In this document: in pieces, positions 7,913 through 15,981 of the stretch
Position numbering within the stretch: the first letter of the stretch is position 1
How the letters are laid out: each line of letters begins with the position of its first letter
Origin: Sphaerochaeta globosa str. Buddy
GTDB lineage: Bacteria; Spirochaetota; Spirochaetia; Sphaerochaetales; Sphaerochaetaceae
Direction: 5' to 3'
Length of the DNA: 64,000 nt
NCBI RefSeq assembly: GCF_000190435.1
Contig: NC_015152.1
Location: 626,458-690,457, forward strand
Notes under the pieces: model-generated
The model's input: the letters and a program-made list of their open reading frames with translations, nothing else
Database searches by the model: none
What the model was told of the DNA's origin: nothing
Program-made: the position numbers and the translations under genes

Positions 7913-8310
7913 AGAGCCTCAATGGCAAAGTCGAGGGCGAAGCTTGCGATGGTTGCCACAATGGATATGATCAGACCGAAGGCAGTGGTGAAGAGGGCTT
8001 CATACAGTCCTGCTGCAACGACTTGCAGCTGGACTGAGGAAGCTTGTGATACCGACCTGAACGCCGTGATCATCCCGGTGACGGTTCCCAGGAATCCGAG
8101 GACCGGGGCGATCATGGCGATGAGGTCGAGAATGCTCAACGGTTTTTCAACCTTCGCTTTTATCACAGGTTCTTGCTTCCTGACGAGGAGTATCAACGTG
8201 ATGGTCCTCTCAATACTAAGCACGACGGTGATAACCAAAAGGGCATAGAGCGGCCACATGACCGCTCCTCCTTGTTGCATGATCGAGATGAGGTTGGTGG
8301 TAGTTTTCAT
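7891..8310 (-). CDS. exbB: ExbB/TolQ/MotA family proton channel protein
   Basis: 139 residues, short for the family. Membrane segments are visible at about residues 17-35, 65-85 and 105-130, and the typical glycine-rich GFLGTVTGMITAF motif of MotA/TolQ/ExbB proteins is present. It is the stator-like channel partner of the two ExbD proteins encoded directly downstream. Only three bases separate it from the receptor gene stop, so it belongs to the same transcript and to the same cobalamin-responsive control. Confidence 0.88.
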   Translation of the reverse strand: MKTTTNLISIMQQGGAVMWPLYALLVITVVLSIERTITLILLVRKQEPVIKAKVEKPLSILDLIAMIAPVLGFLGTVTGMITAFRSVSQASSVQLQVVAAGLYEALFTTAFGLIISIVATIASFALDFAIEALCENEKS

Positions 8311-8313
8311 AGG

Positions 8314-10182
8314 CTAGAAAAGGAGCTTTCCGCCGATGCGGATCTTGGTCCCCGGCATCGGGTACCCTGATGAGAGCTCGTACTCGGTATTCAGCAGGTT
8401 GTCCAAGGCAAGGTATGCGCTCACTGTTTCGGTAATCTGCATGTTCATGCTGACATTGAGTAGGAATGCACTCTCTAGTGAGCTGGTCCTGCCCAAGTAC
8501 TCGGCACTGAATACAGACTCAAAGCGGTTCAGCTTGAAGAATAATGAGCCTTTTGCTGTGTGCTTTCTGATGTTTGCAACCTCGACATTGTCTGAGAACG
8601 TCTTGCCTCCTGAGATGTCGTAGCTCTTGTTGTAGAGGTAGCTGACCTGGAAGTTGATGAGCTTGGACAGTTCCATGGACAAGGTCTGTTCCGTTCCCAG
8701 GTACACGCTATGGGCAATATTCTGGGGAATCCAGGAGGAGTCGTAGCCGATGTCGTTAAAGATGTTCCTGCCAAACAAGGTACTTTCATAGGAAAGATTA
8801 TCCAAGGTACCGGAGAGGCCAAGTTCTCCATTCAGACCCTTCTCCGTCTTGAGGTTCGGGTTGCCCATGAACGGCCAGTAGAGCTGGGAGAAGGAGGGAA
8901 CGTTCTCTGCATAGCTGATCGTGGCCTTCAGGTCGAGATCTTTCATCGGAGTATAGATGGCACCCAGCGAAGCATTGGGCGAGAGGGTTCTCAGGTCGCT
9001 GAGGTAGGCAACATTCAAACTGGGATGCAGGGAGAGTGTTCCATCCAGCAGGTAAATGCTGCCATTTGCAGAGGTTGAGATGGTATGACGCGTATTCTGT
9101 CCTACATCGGTGCTGTCTACGTAATCGAGACTGTAGAGCAGGTCTGTATTCAGCGTATAGGACTGGCCAAGGTTCCAGATACCTTTCAATTGTGCAGATG
9201 CTTTATGTTTACTGTGAGTGCTGTCTTGGTAGTCGGCATCGTGGTAGAAGGTTTGGCCGTAGGCATAGTGCAGGTAGGCAGTGAGTGTTTCCAACGTTGA
9301 GCTTACTTCTGAGAGTTCGATGGTATTGCTGGTGCTTGCAACCAGGTCATTCTGATAATCATCGGGTGTAAGGCCGAAAGCGAGGTTGCCTGGAACTCCG
9401 AGGTTCTTGTAGGTAACCAGATTCTGGGTGGTGAACTGCAGCTTGTCAGATAGGTTGCTGGTGAAGTTCACCGCACCATGTGCCTCATAGACCTGCGCAT
9501 TGTCCCTGAGTGCAGCACTATCGTTGTAGGTGTAGGCATTCTGTGCTGTAAGGCCGCCGACTGAGGCAAGCAGACCGTCGTTGGTGTAGGTGAGGTCGAG
9601 TTTCTGGCTGTCCAGCAGGGAGAGCCAGTGATGAGTATTACTCGTGCCATAGGAAAGAGGAAGGAAGGACCCGTTCTCGATGGTAAGGGAGAAGGGCGTT
9701 TCACTTTGCTGCCCTCTCTTGGTTATGATGTTCACCATGCCCCCGATGGCGTTGGTTCTTCCCAGATTACCTGGTCCGCTTTTTACGACTTCGATGCGAT
9801 CGATGATCGAGATGGGGATGCTGGAGAGGTCAACAGTCCCGTCATGGGCTGAGGAGAGCAGTACTCCGTCAAGGTAGATGAGGTTCTTGGAGGAGGTAGC
9901 TCCCCTGATTACCACTGACTGCAGTGAACCAAGACTGCCTACGGAGTTGAAGGATACTCCGATTGCTTTTCCTACAAGCTCGGCAGTGCTCTGGGCGTTG
10001 TAGGTGCCGATCTGCTGTTCGGTGATGACAGAAACGGAAGAGGCTGTGTTGGTTTCAGCTTCTGCAAGTGAGTTTTCAGCTATGACCAGTTCATAGGCTG
10101 TTCCAAGGTCGGTGTTTGCTTGTGCTGCAAAGAGTGTCGAAAGGGCGAGCAATAGGACAGAGAAGATTCCGCGCTTCTTCAT
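8314..10182 (-). CDS. btuB: TonB-dependent outer-membrane receptor, probably for cobalamin (BtuB-like)
   Basis: 622 residues from the ATG at 10182, chosen because GGAGG stands six bases upstream and a signal peptide (MKKRGIFSVLLLALSTLFAAQA) follows at once; the longer reading frame has no such features. The plug domain (about 45-165) includes SVSVITEQQIG, VVIRGA and LIYLDGVLLSS followed by GGMVNIITKRG. The remaining residues form a beta-barrel ending in IRIGGKLLF with the terminal aromatic residue. BtuB-type receptors carry corrinoids across the outer membrane. The substrate call rests on the cobalamin riboswitch directly upstream, not on the protein alone. No btuCDF genes are seen in the window. 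Confidence 0.88.
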   Translation of the reverse strand: MKKRGIFSVLLLALSTLFAAQANTDLGTAYELVIAENSLAEAETNTASSVSVITEQQIGTYNAQSTAELVGKAIGVSFNSVGSLGSLQSVVIRGATSSKNLIYLDGVLLSSAHDGTVDLSSIPISIIDRIEVVKSGPGNLGRTNAIGGMVNIITKRGQQSETPFSLTIENGSFLPLSYGTSNTHHWLSLLDSQKLDLTYTNDGLLASVGGLTAQNAYTYNDSAALRDNAQVYEAHGAVNFTSNLSDKLQFTTQNLVTYKNLGVPGNLAFGLTPDDYQNDLVASTSNTIELSEVSSTLETLTAYLHYAYGQTFYHDADYQDSTHSKHKASAQLKGIWNLGQSYTLNTDLLYSLDYVDSTDVGQNTRHTISTSANGSIYLLDGTLSLHPSLNVAYLSDLRTLSPNASLGAIYTPMKDLDLKATISYAENVPSFSQLYWPFMGNPNLKTEKGLNGELGLSGTLDNLSYESTLFGRNIFNDIGYDSSWIPQNIAHSVYLGTEQTLSMELSKLINFQVSYLYNKSYDISGGKTFSDNVEVANIRKHTAKGSLFFKLNRFESVFSAEYLGRTSSLESAFLLNVSMNMQITETVSAYLALDNLLNTEYELSSGYPMPGTKIRIGGKLLF

Positions 10183-10307
10183 GAAGGGCCTCCAGAGAGT
10201 GGTGTCTGGATATAATGCTTCGTGGAATAAAGGGGAATTCAAGAAAGGCTATACCTATGCGGTATACCCGTACGTAATGCTGTCTCTTTTTCCACGAAGA
10301 AATTATT
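10183..10307 (-). promoter_or_regulatory. Expression platform between riboswitch and btuB start
   Basis: On the minus strand CTTCGTGGAA just after the aptamer can pair with TTCCACGAAG further down. Nearer the start codon, CCAGA and TCTGG flank an eight-base loop, the second arm reaching the GGAGG ribosome site. No intrinsic terminator with a U-run is seen, so control of translation initiation is more likely than transcription termination. The exact switch cannot be settled by eye. Confidence 0.5.
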
Positions 10308-10447
10308 ATCTGGAAACGTCTCCTGGCTTACGACTCTTTTTACTGACAGGCCTTCTCATCCGAAGAGGACAATGGCGTATCTGCGTTCATCATCGATTAC
10401 AGTGGCGGGACCGCCGGGGAATCACACCCCGTTCCGTTTTTCCAGAT
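10308..10447 (-). promoter_or_regulatory. Cobalamin (B12) riboswitch aptamer
   Basis: The minus strand carries the B12-box core GCCAGGAGAC (10317-10329), the conserved GCGGTCCCGCCACTGT segment (10399-10414) and the GGTGTGATTCC segment just before it. The ends ATCTGGAAA (10439-10447) and TTTCCAGAT (10308-10316) pair as the closing helix. This matches the adenosylcobalamin riboswitch family. Binding of cobalamin would be expected to lower expression of the btuB-exbB-exbD-exbD-tonB operon. Confidence 0.95.
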
Positions 10448-10459
10448 CCAGCGATTCCT

Positions 10460-10489
10460 ATCCTAGAAGAAGAGCGGGGGGGAGGTCAA
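10460..10489 (-). promoter_or_regulatory. Probable promoter of the btuB operon
   Basis: TTGACC (10484-10489), an 18-base spacer and TAGGAT (10460-10465) lie just upstream of the riboswitch and touch the end of the AlbA_2-type gene. Confidence 0.55.
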
Positions 10490-11838
10490 GACAGGGGTAG
10501 CGGGATGTAACGTGTAAACTTACCGCTTACTTGTTGGGTCAGCTGTCCTTCATCACACAATTCCTTGAGTAAACGGAAGGCTTTTGTAGTTTTTAACCCA
10601 ACGAGGTTCTCAACCTCCTTCCTTGAGATGAATCCCTTTTGTCTTGCAAGAAGCATGATGGATTGCTTTTCAGAATCTATAGACTCTCCAACCGTACTCT
10701 CGATTCGTTCTTGCTTCTGGGAATAGTGAACAATTTCGTTTCTGTTTGGAAGGATGCAGGAGAAAGCTCCCTCCACAGCTCTAAAAACTGGTTTCCTTGG
10801 GCAATCTTCATACAGGCGTATAATCTTTCGTATGCCTGTTCCATAACTTTCTACCAGCCGTAAGCGATAGAAGATAGCCGCTAGGTTGGGATTTCTCGAT
10901 TGGGATACACCCAATTGTATGGCTTCCATGGAGAGTCCCCTCACTAAACCACCAAGAGATATGAACTCCATATGGTCGTCATATACATTGATGATGATGC
11001 CTGCACAGAAGAGATAGTCGCGATGGATGAGACAGTTCAACAATGCTTCACGGATGGCATCTTGGGGGTAATCTAGTGTGTCTTCTCTCAAGAGTCCGGT
11101 GAAGCTTGCTTTTGTTTTATTATTGTTGTTGAGGTATTCATATACATCATTCAGTTGTTTCAAAATCGAACCGGAAAATTCTCTCCTATCCCGAAAGGTT
11201 GCATTATCACGACCTTGGAACACAGCAACTTTGCAGGTATAGGTGCATTGGTCTGAAAGCAGCATTGCGAGATTGGTGAAAAGTTTATCGGTACCAACCA
11301 TCTTGAGCGTTTCCATTTGTGCTTGTTCAAATGCGAGTTGTCGCATACTCATTTCGTTTTTCATTACAGTAAATGTCAGGTTTTGCTCGAAACTTCTACT
11401 CTCCTCAAATGATGTTCCAGACGTTTCCAACATAAGATTTCGAATCCCTGACTCATTCATCGGGACACATGCATTGCCAAGCCGGGTGTAGACTCCACCT
11501 GGCTTTAGTCCGAATTTTGCCAAGTAGTAGGGTCGTCCAGTTCCAACTGCTACTGAAGCCTTGACGATATTTTTTGCATCCATCTCAACAGTCCTGATTG
11601 AAATAAAGGGGGAGGCATCGGGTAGGATTGAATCATGAATTATGCTGGAGAGTCGATTGGAGGCATCATCAGCATCCTTAACACCACAGACACTGCCGTC
11701 ATTACGGATTCCTATAAATAGATCTCCTCCTTCGGTGTTCAAAAAAGCAACCAATGTCTTGCATACTGAATCCGGAATCTTATTGGTGTCATTTTCAAAT
11801 TCTTTGAACTCGATATTGATATTTTCAATACTTGCCAT
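10486..11838 (-). CDS. AlbA_2 (Schlafen-like) domain putative regulator / RecG-like ATP-binding protein
   Basis: 450 residues from the ATG at 11838, which follows AGAAGGAAAGAAC; the longer frame upstream has no ribosome site. The N-terminal AlbA_2 domain (about 1-120) shows IEFKEFEND, LVAFLNTEGGDLFIGI and GVKD. A GHKL-type segment (about 280-360) has REALLNCLIHRDY and GTGIRKII. The C-terminus (about 395-450) looks like a winged helix (FISRKEVENLVGLKTTKAFRLLKEL). Family members are often annotated as transcriptional regulators or RecG-like proteins, with real roles mostly unproven. It stands alone in a region rich in decayed genes. Confidence 0.8.
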   Translation of the reverse strand: MASIENINIEFKEFENDTNKIPDSVCKTLVAFLNTEGGDLFIGIRNDGSVCGVKDADDASNRLSSIIHDSILPDASPFISIRTVEMDAKNIVKASVAVGTGRPYYLAKFGLKPGGVYTRLGNACVPMNESGIRNLMLETSGTSFEESRSFEQNLTFTVMKNEMSMRQLAFEQAQMETLKMVGTDKLFTNLAMLLSDQCTYTCKVAVFQGRDNATFRDRREFSGSILKQLNDVYEYLNNNNKTKASFTGLLREDTLDYPQDAIREALLNCLIHRDYLFCAGIIINVYDDHMEFISLGGLVRGLSMEAIQLGVSQSRNPNLAAIFYRLRLVESYGTGIRKIIRLYEDCPRKPVFRAVEGAFSCILPNRNEIVHYSQKQERIESTVGESIDSEKQSIMLLARQKGFISRKEVENLVGLKTTKAFRLLKELCDEGQLTQQVSGKFTRYIPLPLS

Positions 11839-12090
11839 GTTCTTTCCTTCTTTCTTTCTTGCTATCCTTGGTATAGACGAGAAAGAGAGGTTATACAACC
11901 CAATCGTATGAGTCTGTCTACGTTTTGGTAGACAATCATTTTCGGTGCCGTTACAATCTTGCACTGCTCTGAAATTCAGCTGTTGGACAAGAATTTTTAA
12001 CTAGTAATCTATATTTTTATGTTCTTGAGCTGCTTATAGATATACAATGGTATCCAAGCGATTCATGATTGTTTGTACTATGACGGATGG

Positions 12091-12510
12091 ATGACTCCCA
12101 TGCAGCATTTTTCATTCTGGAATCCCACAAGAAGTATAGTTGGCAAGGGAACGATGTCGGAAGTCGGCAAGGAATATGCTACATAGGGCAAGAAGGTATT
12201 GCTCCATGGTTGTGACGAATCCATTGAGAAAAGCGGTGGATGTGTAATTGATTCTGCAAAAGCGATTGCTTTTGGTGTGAAGCTGCCATCTTCAGAGGAT
12301 GTCTGGCACAACTCTTATATGAAGGCTGAGTATTCCATCCGTGAAGCCCTGTCGCTTGGGGTAGTCCTGACAATTCCTTCAGCAGGTTCTGAAAGTTCCC
12401 TAGGCTCGGTCATTACTGATGCAGAGCATGGGTTTATGCGAGCAGTAAATAACGGAACCATCGTTTCAAAGTTTGTAGTGATCGATCCACACACAAGCTC
12501 TGCTTTATGA
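12091..12510 (+). pseudogene. Decayed iron-containing alcohol dehydrogenase
   Basis: One frame reads MTPMQHFSFWNPTRSIVGKGT, a TAG stop at 12184-12186, then KKVLLHG, GGCVIDSAKAIA and VVLTIPSAGSE. These are the N-terminal, NAD-binding GGxVIDSAK and TIPxxGSE motifs of Fe-ADH enzymes. A stretch of some tens of residues that should lie between KKVLLHG and GGCVIDS is missing, and the frame ends soon after the third motif, before the metal ligands. So it has a nonsense codon, an internal deletion and a 3' truncation. The stretch 12511-12724 holds no recognisable gene. Confidence 0.75.
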
Positions 12511-12724
12511 CAGAGAACGCCTTTGTCGGGGAGCGGGCACATTAGGGGGATTTCAAGATACTCTATGTCGACGATGTGCAGGAGATCTATTGACTAGCTT
12601 TGCAATCGTAAAACTTTTGAAGGTATAGGTTAGCTTCAGACAAAGGACAGAGCGTGGGGCGCTTTCGTTATCGTATTTCACAATTTTTACTGGTTTCACC
12701 ACAGTGGTGAAAGGAGTGTTTTTA

Positions 12725-13039
12725 ATGAAAGTGCATCCTCTTACTTATTTTCATGATTCCGGGTTTGGTCGACAATAGAAACGCCTTGGGCTTGACGATG
12801 ACGCACTTCAAAAACTCCTGGACCAAGTATTGGAGAATCCCAAGGCGAGCAATGTGATGAAAGGTTCAAAAGGATTGTGCGAGTTTCAGATTGGTTTTTC
12901 CGGTCGTGGGAAAAGCGGTAGTGGCCGAGTAGCATACCCAACAGCTATGAAGGGCAACCGGTCAGCTGAGGAAAATAAGAGAATCATGAACCTGATTGCC
13001 ATTCTGGAAAGAATATCCAAGAAAACAGTTGAAGCATGA
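12725..13039 (+). pseudogene. Decayed RelE/HigB-like toxin gene
   Basis: The frame begins MKVHPLTYFHDSGFGRQ and hits TAG at 12776-12778, then continues LDDDALQKLLDQVLENPKAS, KGSKGLCEFQIGFSGRGKSG and RVAY. The ENPxAxxVxxGxxGLRKxR...GRGKxGGxRVxY pattern is that of HigB/RelE-type toxins. After RVAY the sequence does not follow the family well, so part of the 3' end is probably lost. It adjoins the antitoxin remnant. Confidence 0.65.
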
Positions 13040-13138
13040 AAGTGTGGTAGAAATACACCACAAGGGTATTCTTGCAGGCTCCTTCAGTTAATCAGGGACA
13101 ATCCTGAGATGATTGTTCAATACGTAAATGAAGCGTAA
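13040..13138 (+). pseudogene. Remnant of a HigA-type antitoxin (C-terminus)
   Basis: Directly in frame after the TGA at 13037-13039, the translation GRNTPQGYSCRLLQLIRDNP matches the end of XRE-type antitoxins that pair with HigB (usual pattern W-x-x-GRRTPQGPAxxLLxxIxxNP). The TGA stands where a tryptophan codon TGG is expected, so a single nonsense change is likely. The helix-turn-helix part is missing. Confidence 0.55.
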
Positions 13139-13181
13139 TGGATGGAACATGGCTGGCCATTCGGGCCAGCTTCAGGCTATC

Positions 13182-13282
13182 GATAATAATTATGAGAAGA
13201 TAGTGCTTTCCACCGACTCCTTGATCAGCTTCAACTCAAGCAAAGGAATATCATCGACTTCCTGCTGGAAGGCGGCGGTTGA
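13182..13282 (+). pseudogene. Possible C-terminal remnant of an AAA/DUF4143 ATPase
   Basis: NNYEKIVLSTDSL followed, after a one-frame shift, by IDFLLEG resembles the closing residues of AAA_14/DUF4143 proteins; the intact gene at 32889 ends with KKLILTLD ... NVLDFLLE. Only about 33 codons are present. Low to moderate confidence. Confidence 0.35.
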
Positions 13283-13311
13283 CCGGTTTCTGATCGGATT
13301 ATTGTTGAAAC

Positions 13312-13376
13312 TAAGTTTAAACTGCTATCTTGCGGTTCCTGTGAACTTTATGGAATCTGTACCTGGTTTCAATGGT
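13312..13376. repeat. Dispersed intergenic repeat, element II (diverged copy)
   Basis: Contains AAACTGCTATCTTGCGGTTC and GGAATCTGTACCTGGTTTC, matching element II copies at 14.5 kb and 23.1-23.8 kb. It ends at the stop codon of the small minus-strand gene. Confidence 0.6.
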
Positions 13377-13593
13377 GATCCTTGTTGTTTTTAATAGAAA
13401 AAGAGTTAATTTTTTCTGGGGATAGTGCTGAAACTGATTGTTTTGTATCTTTTACATACTTGGATAAAGCACGCAGGTCAATTCCTAAAGAAGGTTTTGC
13501 TTTGTACGGGTTGATTTCTTTAATGAATGCCTGGACAGCGATATCTTTTTGTTTAGCTTCTCTGGAATTATAATTCTTCATTTGACCATTCAT
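13369..13593 (-). CDS. Small hypothetical protein
   Basis: 74 residues if started at the ATG at 13593, which has AGGTG seven bases upstream. Basic N-terminus (MNGQMKNYNSREAKQKD) then AFIKEINPYKAKPSLGIDLRALSKYV. No signal peptide or membrane helix. It overlaps the 3' end of the frameshifted gene upstream, suggesting the two were once co-transcribed. I do not recognise the family. Confidence 0.5.
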   Translation of the reverse strand: MNGQMKNYNSREAKQKDIAVQAFIKEINPYKAKPSLGIDLRALSKYVKDTKQSVSALSPEKINSFSIKNNKDHH

Positions 13594-14112
13594 ATGAATA
13601 CACCTCACGTATTTCTCTTGCCGATTCTTCCGGTATCACAAAATGATATGGATGAATTATTCCTGCAGGAACAGCTCCAAACTGATCAATGTAATGCTGA
13701 AGTATTTCTTTATCCATAGCAATGGCGTGAACGCAACCTCCATGCTTATGCAGCTCAGAAACCTTTGCGGCTATCGCAAAAAGATGACCTCCAACCCCTT
13801 CATACTTTTTTACACCATTTCTCCATGAGTTGTTTTCCGGAGAACAACTAGCCCAATTTATATATTCTGCATTGCTTGCATCGTCATCTGTTAATGCAAT
13901 AAGTCCCTGAATATCAACAGTACCTTTTAGAACCAAGGCATATATTGCAGTTTCTTCATCGAACTTATCCCAGTCACATACCATCCATTACTCTTATTGA
14001 ATTTGGAAAGAAAACTCTTTCTTTGGATTCTTATCACTTCAGTCTCAACAATATCACCAGTTGCAACGTGCTTGAGACAAGGAGTTATACTATCTATGGT
14101 GAATGGTATCAT
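13568..14112 (-). pseudogene. Frameshifted acetyltransferase-like gene
   Basis: Two minus-strand frames join into one plausible protein. The first starts MIPFTIDSITPCLKHVATGD at 14112 and runs to FNKSNGW; the second continues CDWDKFDEETAIYALVLKGT and ends in EYEWSNEEL-like YSYEWSNEEL at 13568. The switch near 13985 needs a single +1 shift. The second part has GVGGHLFAIAAK, similar to the coenzyme-binding loop of GNAT-like proteins. If this is a natural lesion the gene is inactive; a sequencing error would give the same picture. Substrate unknown. Confidence 0.6.
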
Positions 14113-14401
14113 TTTCTTCTCCTATGCGAATCTTACCACATAACCACCAAACAATACATCATTCCGGTGAAGACTATACCTCTTAACGCATTGAATCGAG
14201 AAATTGGAATGTTAACATTAACATGTTGTTTTCATTGAAGTTATTAAAAACTTGGATGGTCTGCAATTCTATGCCAAGAATGGATGATGGATGGATTGAC
14301 CAAAATCTCGTAACTTCGATGGAAATTCATGCCATTGAGGACATCCATGACATGAAGAACCAAAGGAAAAGCCTAAAATGAGCATTGAGAAGAAAGCACC
14401 A

Positions 14402-14584
14402 AAGGCAGACATTTCTGATCAGAGCTGTGGTTTTGTAGTCCTGCACCCCGGATTAATCCGGGGCATGCAAGGCTATGCGTGGTCTCCGAAGCAGTAGCTT
14501 GGCTCTTAGGTTCAAACACACATTAAAACCGCTATCTTGCGATTCCTGCGGATTTTTTGGAATCTGTACCTGGTACAGATGGTT
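14402..14584. repeat. Dispersed repeat: element I plus element II
   Basis: Element I (AGGCAGACATTTCTGATCAG, 14402-14430) and element II (AAACCGCTATCTTGCGATTC ... ACCTGGTACAGATGG, 14525-14582) flank a GC-rich hairpin CCCCGGATTAATCCGGGG. Element II runs straight into the stop codon of the duplicated permease fragment. The region 14113-14401 has no recognisable gene. Confidence 0.65.
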
Positions 14585-14909
14585 AGAACTTGATTCGCTT
14601 GGCTATGGTGAGTACTGCACTATTGGCTCCATACTATGCCAAGGCAACCAAGGTATAGAGCAGAATGACCTGATACGAATACTTGAATTTTCCCATACTG
14701 ATGGTTGCATTCATCATTAATTCCGATATCCCGACTACTTGCAGAAAAGAAGTATCTTTGAGGCAGGTTACAAACTGGCCGAGCATGGGAACCAGTATTT
14801 TTCTCAATGCTTGGGGAAAGATGATATAGCGAAGAGTCTTGTACCGTGAGAACCCTTGGCTAGCAGCGGCTTCCCATTGCCACAATGCCGGAGAATACTG
14901 CCTTGTCGG
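14583..14909 (-). pseudogene. Duplicated, internally deleted fragment of the amino-acid ABC permease gene
   Basis: This stretch is nearly the same as the 3' part of the permease gene at 15980-16645, including the stop codon and the flanking repeat. It then jumps from CTTCCCATTG to CCACAATGCCGG, skipping about 70 bases that are present in the intact gene. The junction lies at a CATTG shared by both sides, so the deletion probably arose by slippage between short direct repeats. The 5' half of the gene is missing. A few third-position changes show that the copy is not brand new. Confidence 0.85.
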
Positions 14910-14910
14910 A

Positions 14911-14940
14911 AGGCCGGCCATTGCTGATCAGAGCTGTGGG
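14911..14940. repeat. Dispersed repeat, element I
   Basis: AGGCCGGCCATTGCTGATCA followed by GAGCTGTGGG, at the broken end of the duplicated permease fragment. Confidence 0.6.
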
Positions 14941-14954
14941 GTTTATTCGGCCTT

Positions 14955-15302
14955 CTATCTGGCTTCGATGGCTGGCTTCGGTTTTTGGTAAATAATAATA
15001 CCAACACGTTCGATATGTGCTAATAAATCGGGGTTATCAATCTGAGACCATGAAGAAATGTCAAAGGAATACGGAAGGAGTAAATCATCGATTTCTTCTG
15101 CAAGCTTACCAACCAAGGAGTCTTCGAAATGCTCTCCTTTAATGGTAATATCAATATCGGAGCCTGGGCGATACGTTCCTTTTGCACGGGATCCGTAAAG
15201 TATTACAGCATCAATTTCTTTGTAAGATTTGAATAATATATCCAGTTGATCAAGAATTTCAGGTCGCAAGCCGAGTTCCTTGGCATCAGGTTTTGATTTC
15301 AT
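14955..15302 (-). CDS. MNT-type nucleotidyltransferase (minimal NTase, antitoxin of a HEPN/MNT pair)
   Basis: 115 residues from the ATG at 15302, which starts inside the end of the HEPN gene (17-base overlap). The signature YGSRAKGTYRPGSDIDI carries the GS motif and the two metal-binding aspartates of the minimal nucleotidyltransferase fold. Family knowledge: in MNT/HEPN modules the NTase modifies and silences its HEPN partner with nucleotides. The order, HEPN first and MNT second, is as in the HI0074/HI0073 pair. All active-site residues appear intact, so the module could be functional. Confidence 0.82.
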   Translation of the reverse strand: MKSKPDAKELGLRPEILDQLDILFKSYKEIDAVILYGSRAKGTYRPGSDIDITIKGEHFEDSLVGKLAEEIDDLLLPYSFDISSWSQIDNPDLLAHIERVGIIIYQKPKPAIEAR

Positions 15303-15714
15303 GAGCAAGGCCTTCGCAAGTTTTCTGAAGCTTTTTGAATGCGTGAATATACGTATTGATGACACGGCCGACAATTGCATTGGCCACTGCAATATTGTAT
15401 GTGTGGCTGCTCAGGTTGCGATCCCGTATCATCTCCATCCAAGTTTCCCCATCTTCAATCAAACCAACAGCAAAAGCTTCTCGAACAGTGTCTTTTGAAC
15501 CATAGAGTTGTTGTGTGCCTTGATCTTTGAGATAATCGCGAAGTACATTCCAACCCAATTCATGGGAGCATTCAAAACAGTGAACAACTCCGAATTGTTC
15601 CAATGAACTTAAGGTCCTTTGGTTTGCCAACGAGACGGCCGCATCTAATTGATCGAGAGCCCGAGAGTAATTAGATAGACGCTGAATCCAACGGATATCT
15701 TGCTGTACTTCCAT
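15286..15714 (-). CDS. HEPN-like nucleotidyltransferase-substrate-binding protein (HI0074 family)
   Basis: 142 residues, all-helical in appearance. FECSHELGWNVLRDYL and the C-terminal RDRNLSSHTYN carry the family's pattern; the R-x4-6-H arrangement (here RNLSSH) is the HEPN ribonuclease motif. Together with the overlapping MNT gene it forms a likely toxin-antitoxin unit. It is flanked by repeats and a pseudogene, which fits an acquired module. The spacer 15715-15979 contains element I and a short frame without a recognisable product. Confidence 0.8.
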   Translation of the reverse strand: MEVQQDIRWIQRLSNYSRALDQLDAAVSLANQRTLSSLEQFGVVHCFECSHELGWNVLRDYLKDQGTQQLYGSKDTVREAFAVGLIEDGETWMEMIRDRNLSSHTYNIAVANAIVGRVINTYIHAFKKLQKTCEGLAHEIKT

Positions 15715-15920
15715 ATATGCATGCTTCTCCTACATGCAAGCATGGCATGAAAACGGTTTTCTCTCAATTGATAAAGTCATCTTGGAAAAAGTGGGGCATT
15801 TGCCGAATATTCACAGCAACAGAGTGATTCTGTAGGGAAGCTCATCGACTTTGATACGTCATATCAGATTTACGTAAGCATCGTGGAAAGGGAATAAATG
15901 CTGCTTCGTAATAGACCGAA

Positions 15921-15981
15921 GGCTGACCATCTCTGATCAGAGATAGGGGATGAGTGGTTCTTGTACCTGATGCCGATGGTT
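15921..15981. repeat. Dispersed repeat: element I plus 3' end of element II
   Basis: GGCTGACCATCTCTGATCAG at 15921-15940 and TTGTACCTGATGCCGATGG up to the permease stop codon. Confidence 0.6.

Noticed and set aside
10639-11911. Plus-strand frames opposite the AlbA_2-type gene
   Set aside because: No ribosome sites and no recognisable products; shadows of the minus-strand gene.
14475-14720. 81-codon plus-strand frame over the repeat and permease fragment
   Set aside because: It is made of repeat element II and antisense permease sequence; not a gene.
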